From: Lysobacterales bacterium
GTDB lineage: Bacteria; Pseudomonadota; Gammaproteobacteria; Xanthomonadales; Xanthomonadaceae
Reading direction: 5' to 3'
Assembly: GCA_016718605.1 (NCBI GenBank)
Contig: JADKCY010000003.1
Span: forward strand, 1 to 64,000
DNA: 64,000 nucleotides
A program made the translations under genes and the position numbers. Below are positions 60,765 to 64,000 of this stretch, piece by piece. The notes beneath the pieces were generated by a model that was given only the letters and a program-made list of their open reading frames with translations, was not told the DNA's origin and did not search any database. How positions within the stretch are numbered: the stretch's first letter is position 1; each line of letters starts with the position of its first letter.

Positions 60765-61244
60765 TACGCGCGCCGTATCGTGGGTTGGCGGGTCAGTCGT
60801 TCGATGCACACGCAATTCGTTCTGGATGCCTTGGAGCAGGCGCTCTATGCCAGACAAGCAGAGCGTGATGGCGAACTGATCCATCACTCCGACCGAGGCT
60901 CGCAATATGTGTCTGTTCGGTACAGCGAACGGCTGGCAGAGGCAGGGGATTGAGCCGTCGGTGGGTAGCAAAGGCGACAGTTACGACAACGCGCTGGCGG
61001 AGACGATCAATGGGCTATAAAGCCAGAAGTCATCCATCGTCGGTCCTGGCCAGCCTGTGAGGCAGTGGAGATGTCAACGCTGGAATGGGTGTCGTGGTTC
61101 AACCACCACCGACTACCTGAACCCATCGGATACATCCCACCTGCCGAAGCTGAGGCAAACTACTATCGGCAACTCGCCGGTCAGGTCTCCATGGTGGAGG
61201 CATGACTTAAACCAAACGGCCTCCACGAAACCCGGGGCGCTTCA
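60765..61244 (+). mobile_element. IS3-family transposase (orfB) remnant, right end of the composite unit
   Basis: The frames contain the DDE integrase core in pieces: IVGWRVSRSMHTQFVLDALEQALYARQ, HHSDRGSQYVSVRYSERLAEAG, IEPSVGSKGDSYDNALAETINGL, then WVSWFNHHRL and EAEANYYRQLAGQVSMVEA. At least three frameshifts or stops separate them. The element end GGCGCTTCA at 61236-61244 is the inverse of the left end at 50894. Confidence 0.75.
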
Positions 61245-61307
61245 GTTCCCTGTATCTGCTTCTACTTGTTTATGACCGTATTCTACTTGTGGTTGATTCG
61301 TTTTTGG

Positions 61308-61386
61308 GGGTCCTACCCCGATATCACGGACAGTTATGAGGAGGCCGATCGAGGCCATAAGGAGTGTTTATGTCGGGGTAGAACCC
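61308..61386. repeat. 16-bp inverted repeat beside the recombinase trio (candidate element end)
   Basis: GGGTCCTACCCCGATA (61308-61323) and TGTCGGGGTAGAACCC (61371-61386) are inverted copies with two mismatches, 47 bases apart. The right arm ends at the base before the stop codon of the small trio gene. There is no U-tract and the loop is too long for a terminator. It may be a recombination site. Confidence 0.5.
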
Positions 61387-61842
61387 TCATGCTGGTTTAT
61401 TGTTCTTCGACTTCTTCGACTGCGAACGTGGCCGGCCCGAACGGTTCACCTCAAGCAATGGCTTGTCCCACTCCAGAAGCTCCATTCGTACGTTGTTGGC
61501 ATAGGCGTTGTACTGCCAGCGCCGAAACTGATCGAGAAGGAGTTTGTTGGTCTCCTCCAGCCGTTTGACCTGCGCCTCCAGATCCGCGACTCGCCGGGTT
61601 GCGGCCTCCAGCGTGTAGTCTCTTGGGAGTGCTTCTCTCGCCTCGCGAAGGTCTTTTTGTCGCTGCTGGAATCGCGCCTTGATGGCGGGGTACAGGTACA
61701 TGGCGTGCTTCGAGATCGAAGCCACGCCAAGCACCTTGGCGACGCGCTCGCAGAACAGCGGCCAGGTCAGCTTGCCTTCCCATCGATCGAGCTCCCGCAT
61801 GATCTTGGGCAGCGTCGATTTGGTGATGATCTGCTTGGGCAT
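61387..61842 (-). CDS. Small coiled-coil protein of a recombinase trio
   Basis: A 151-residue protein. The N-terminus (IITKSTLPKIMRELDRWEGKLTWPLFCERVAKVLGV) looks like a DNA-binding helical segment. A coiled coil follows (ATRRVADLEAQVKRLEETNKLLLDQFRRW) and a basic tail (RSGRPRSQSKKSKNN). Its position after two large tyrosine recombinases matches the third, short gene of Tn554 (TnpC), RIT-type or gamma-mobile-trio cassettes. It is six bases from the recombinase stop. Confidence 0.7.
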   Translation of the reverse strand: MPKQIITKSTLPKIMRELDRWEGKLTWPLFCERVAKVLGVASISKHAMYLYPAIKARFQQRQKDLREAREALPRDYTLEAATRRVADLEAQVKRLEETNKLLLDQFRRWQYNAYANNVRMELLEWDKPLLEVNRSGRPRSQSKKSKNNKPA

Positions 61843-61848
61843 CGGACA

Positions 61849-63699
61849 TCAGGCCAGCATCGACGGAATAACATTGGGATTGATGGCCTGAAGGCTTGGC
61901 ACCTCCACCATCCCGAGCTCTATAAGGGCGCGACGCACCGGAGAAGGATCATGCCCCTCCGGAATTCTCAGGATCGAGCCATCTGGGTTCTGCGGATGCT
62001 CGAGCGCCATCCGCATCGCCCTGACATGCGCGAGCTTCCACTTGTGGTTGTCGACCCAGCGGTCGGCACCAAAGTCGCCGTCCTCGTGCGCCTTCTGCGC
62101 CCTATGTAGCAAGAGCTCGGTCTGCGCTTCGAGTAGGCAGATCCGCTCCAATGAAACGTGGTCGCCCTTGATGCAAACGTGCTCCTCGCACGTCATGCAT
62201 TCGCGCTCCTTCTGGCAAGGCGCCATCGCGAAGTCATGGACGCACATGCCGTACAGCGTGGCCTTGGCAGTGCCCAATCGATCTACACCGAGTTCTTGGT
62301 AAGTCACAGGCTGACGGTGCTTGATGCGCTCAAGCAACGGGGCAGGCCGAATGGGGAGCAACTCTCGCGCCGCCTCCAGGCGTTCCTCAGGCGTGCGGTG
62401 GTCGTAGTGGCGATTGTCGGCAATCAGAGCGCGCCCTGCCCACTGCGCAAGGGTGTAGTCGTCCATGCCTGCCCGCTCAGACAGGGTACTGAGCCAATGA
62501 CGAAACTGGTGAGAGGTAAGCTTGATCGGCGTGTCATCAGCATTCCTCAGACCAAAGCGCTCGAATAGCGAAATGGAGTCTCCAGCGCCAAGACGTTTGT
62601 TCACGTCATTGGCCTTTGGGATTCGCCACGATGCGGCTCTTGCAGCCCGCTGAGTATGGAACTCGTGGCTCCTGTGAAGGCAAAGCGCGTCCCATGTCTC
62701 GAGCGACTTCTTTTCGTCCAAGTACGGCCAATAGAACCCTCCAAACTCCTCGACGGGATCACGCACCTCGTCGTCCAGATGCGATACCTGGCTACGTGCG
62801 ACTGCCCGCCTTGCCGCTTCGCGCGCTGGGGCTCCAATCTCGACAAGCCTTCGCACAGCCTCCTGAACGACCTCATGCATGGCGGGCACGACCCACTTCT
62901 TGGTTGCCCCCTTGCCCTTGGCCGCGCGCCATCGCAGGAACATCTGCGGCTGTCCGCGCTCATCGCTATCCCACTGAACACAGTCGATGGGAAGTTCTAA
63001 GACTTCTGAAATGCGACTGGGTGCGACCATCAGGAGGATGAATATCGACGAGTAGAAAAGACTTTCCGCGTCGTCAGCCAGCGCAAAGACATCGGCGACC
63101 GCCAGCATGACTTCATTCGAGGGAAGCTTTGCCTCACGGTGTGCCTGACCCGCCTCACTCAAGTCCTCAGTCAGGATGACCGGCTTCTTGAAGGGCGACC
63201 TCCAGACCGGAAGCGAAGGCACCAGATGCTGTTCACGCAAGAAGTCGAATATCGACTGTATCTGAAGCCCGGTCTTGTGATGCACATCCTCGCTCGAATA
63301 TTGTTGGAGGCACTTCTGGGCGCACACGTCCATCACTGCCCCGGACAGCAGCCCGACCTCCGCGCGACCGCAGGCGGCCAGCAGGCCCGCCTCTACGCAC
63401 CGCAGCGCCTGGAGCATCGTCATCAGACTCTTTACCGGCTTATGGCTGTAGCGATACCGGACGTACGCCTTGGCAAAGTGCTTGAATGGCTCGGCCATGG
63501 GGGTAAAGGAATAGCTATTTAATGGCGCTGTCTTGGTGGCGAAGACCACAACGGTTTCGTTGTGATGCCACTTGTCGCTTTCCCAGGCGCCGCCACTGGC
63601 AAAGGCTGTCAGGTCCTCCCTTGCCAGACGAATAAATTCTGCCAGGTTGGCGCTGGCATCGCGCTCGGCGCAAGGCACGAACTGGACGATCTCACCCAT
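61849..63699 (-). CDS. Tyrosine recombinase of a three-gene transposition cassette
   Basis: A 616-residue protein. The catalytic tyrosine-recombinase residues are visible: Arg229 in VAPSRISEVLELP, the HxxR box LTSHQFRHWLSTLS (His397/Arg400), Trp420 in LAQWAGRAL and the nucleophile candidate Tyr432 in NRHYDHRT. A Cys cluster near the C-terminus (MCVHDFAMAPCQKERECMTCEEHVC) resembles the tail of TnpB-like recombinases. The start overlaps the stop of the upstream gene by eight bases. It would carry out integration or excision of the island together with its two partners. Confidence 0.85.
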   Translation of the reverse strand: MGEIVQFVPCAERDASANLAEFIRLAREDLTAFASGGAWESDKWHHNETVVVFATKTAPLNSYSFTPMAEPFKHFAKAYVRYRYSHKPVKSLMTMLQALRCVEAGLLAACGRAEVGLLSGAVMDVCAQKCLQQYSSEDVHHKTGLQIQSIFDFLREQHLVPSLPVWRSPFKKPVILTEDLSEAGQAHREAKLPSNEVMLAVADVFALADDAESLFYSSIFILLMVAPSRISEVLELPIDCVQWDSDERGQPQMFLRWRAAKGKGATKKWVVPAMHEVVQEAVRRLVEIGAPAREAARRAVARSQVSHLDDEVRDPVEEFGGFYWPYLDEKKSLETWDALCLHRSHEFHTQRAARAASWRIPKANDVNKRLGAGDSISLFERFGLRNADDTPIKLTSHQFRHWLSTLSERAGMDDYTLAQWAGRALIADNRHYDHRTPEERLEAARELLPIRPAPLLERIKHRQPVTYQELGVDRLGTAKATLYGMCVHDFAMAPCQKERECMTCEEHVCIKGDHVSLERICLLEAQTELLLHRAQKAHEDGDFGADRWVDNHKWKLAHVRAMRMALEHPQNPDGSILRIPEGHDPSPVRRALIELGMVEVPSLQAINPNVIPSMLA

Positions 63700-64000
63700 G
63701 GCAATCGGCCTCCAGTAGTCTCACCTGGATTCGTCGCGACTTGGCGTCCTTGCACATCGAAACACAGTGTTCGACAGCCAAGATCAACTGGTCATTGGCA
63801 TTGACCACTACTTCCGGACAGCCGGCGGCCCGAACACGTTCCTTCTCACCATAGAGATCTGCCAAGACTTCTTCATGAGGCCCAAAGACCCAGGGCTGGA
63901 AGTGATAGCAGGTGTAGCAGGCGCGAAATCCGCTGGCGCAGAAGCCATAGTTTCCACAGGTCCCCACTGTGTGCTGCCGATCGTTCGGCACGCGACTGCG
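63692..64000 (-). CDS. C-terminal end of an upstream recombinase-type gene (partial, runs off the window)
   Basis: The frame is open to base 64000. The visible 100 residues carry a Cys-rich signature (GTCGNYGFCASGFRACYTCYHFQPWVFGPHEEVLADLYGEK) typical of the C-terminus of the large tyrosine recombinases in this kind of trio. It is coupled to the next recombinase by overlap. The catalytic domain would lie outside the window. A GTG at about 63988 is unlikely to be the true start. Confidence 0.7.
   Translation of the reverse strand, partial: RSRVPNDRQHTVGTCGNYGFCASGFRACYTCYHFQPWVFGPHEEVLADLYGEKERVRAAGCPEVVVNANDQLILAVEHCVSMCKDAKSRRIQVRLLEADCHG

Larger units (their letters stand above)
50894..61244. 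mobile_element. Composite-transposon-like unit bounded by inverted IS3-family ends and a 4-bp direct repeat
   Basis: The left end (50894 onward, TGAAGCGCCCCGGGTTTCG...) and the right end (running up to 61244) are inverted copies over about 110 bases, including the transposase C-terminus QLAGQVSMVEA. GTTC is present immediately outside both ends (50890-50893 and 61245-61248), as expected for a target-site duplication of the whole block. The interior carries the five-gene cyclase/kinase/NERD/helicase operon plus IS91 and HTH remnants. The left IS is reduced to about 110 bp, and the right one keeps about 480 bp of decayed orfB. Confidence 0.7.

Noticed and set aside
61308..61386. Inverted repeat as a terminator of the recombinase trio
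   Set aside because: The 47-base loop and lack of a U-run make this unlikely, and the right arm ends at the base before the stop codon.
1..64000. CRISPR arrays
   Set aside because: No regularly spaced direct repeats with unique spacers were seen. The repeated palindromes are REP-like and irregularly spaced.

Overview
The window reads as a GC-rich gammaproteobacterial chromosome segment, most likely from the Lysobacterales (Xanthomonadales) and near the Rhodanobacteraceae. The signs are a pilin locus with a TfpZ-type accessory gene and a sigma-54 promoter, secreted proteins ending in a short ...F(A/E)DGFE tail, REP-like palindromes in intergenic gaps, and housekeeping genes such as glnS, rlmM, fabI, gloB, mltD and pxpBC. 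The assignment rests on gene content and style, not on a marker gene.

Region 1 (1-6.6 kb) is a type IV pilus locus: the 3' end of pilB, then pilC and pilD, a GIY-YIG gene, and on the minus strand pilA and tfpZ. pilB, pilC, pilD and the GIY-YIG gene all carry frameshifts or an in-frame stop within the first 2.35 kb. This is either local decay or poor sequence at a contig edge. REP-like arrays fill the gaps.

Region 2 (6.7-20.4 kb) holds a Tat-exported metallo-beta-lactamase-fold hydrolase, two secreted beta-helix proteins produced by a tandem duplication, a membrane Ser/Thr kinase with a TPR-like sensor domain next to an ECF sigma factor, a GST, and a large secreted BNR-repeat protein.

Region 3 (20.5-34.8 kb) is ordinary chromosome: rlmM, a deaminase, glnS, a fumarylpyruvate-hydrolase-type gene, gloB, mltD, fabI, tRNA-Ser(CGA), a PP2C phosphatase, a dienelactone hydrolase, a HIT protein and pxpBC.

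Region 4 (34.8-64 kb) is an accessory island rich in candidate anti-phage functions. It contains: (a) a 1266-residue SIR2/DUF4020-type protein; (b) phage-like small genes with an odd tRNA-like gene (anticodon UAU, long variable arm), an Rv2179c-like exoribonuclease with a hairpin-masked ribosome site, a broken MNT nucleotidyltransferase and an orphan AbiEi antitoxin; (c) an N4/N6 DNA methyltransferase with an N-terminal ribbon-helix-helix domain and an upstream inverted repeat, convergent with a tightly packed five-gene operon (PLD-helicase, 66-aa protein, DndD/Rad50-like ATPase with zinc hook, 122-aa protein, alpha-CTD/sigma-4-like DNA-binding protein); (d) a 10.35-kb composite-transposon-like unit (50894-61244). 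This unit is bounded by inverted IS3-family ends and a 4-bp direct repeat. It carries a five-gene operon: FHA-linked class III cyclase, NERD-nuclease/pseudokinase, active Ser/Thr kinase, UPF1/Dna2-like SF1 helicase and a wHTH protein; (e) at the right edge, a three-gene tyrosine-recombinase set resembling Tn554/RIT or gamma-mobile-trio machinery, followed by a 16-bp inverted repeat that could be an element end.

The modules in (c) and (d) are the best candidates for undescribed defence systems. In (c), host-DNA marking by the methyltransferase would be paired with a helicase-nuclease/SMC-like effector. In (d), phosphorylation and perhaps a cyclic nucleotide would control a NERD nuclease and a helicase.
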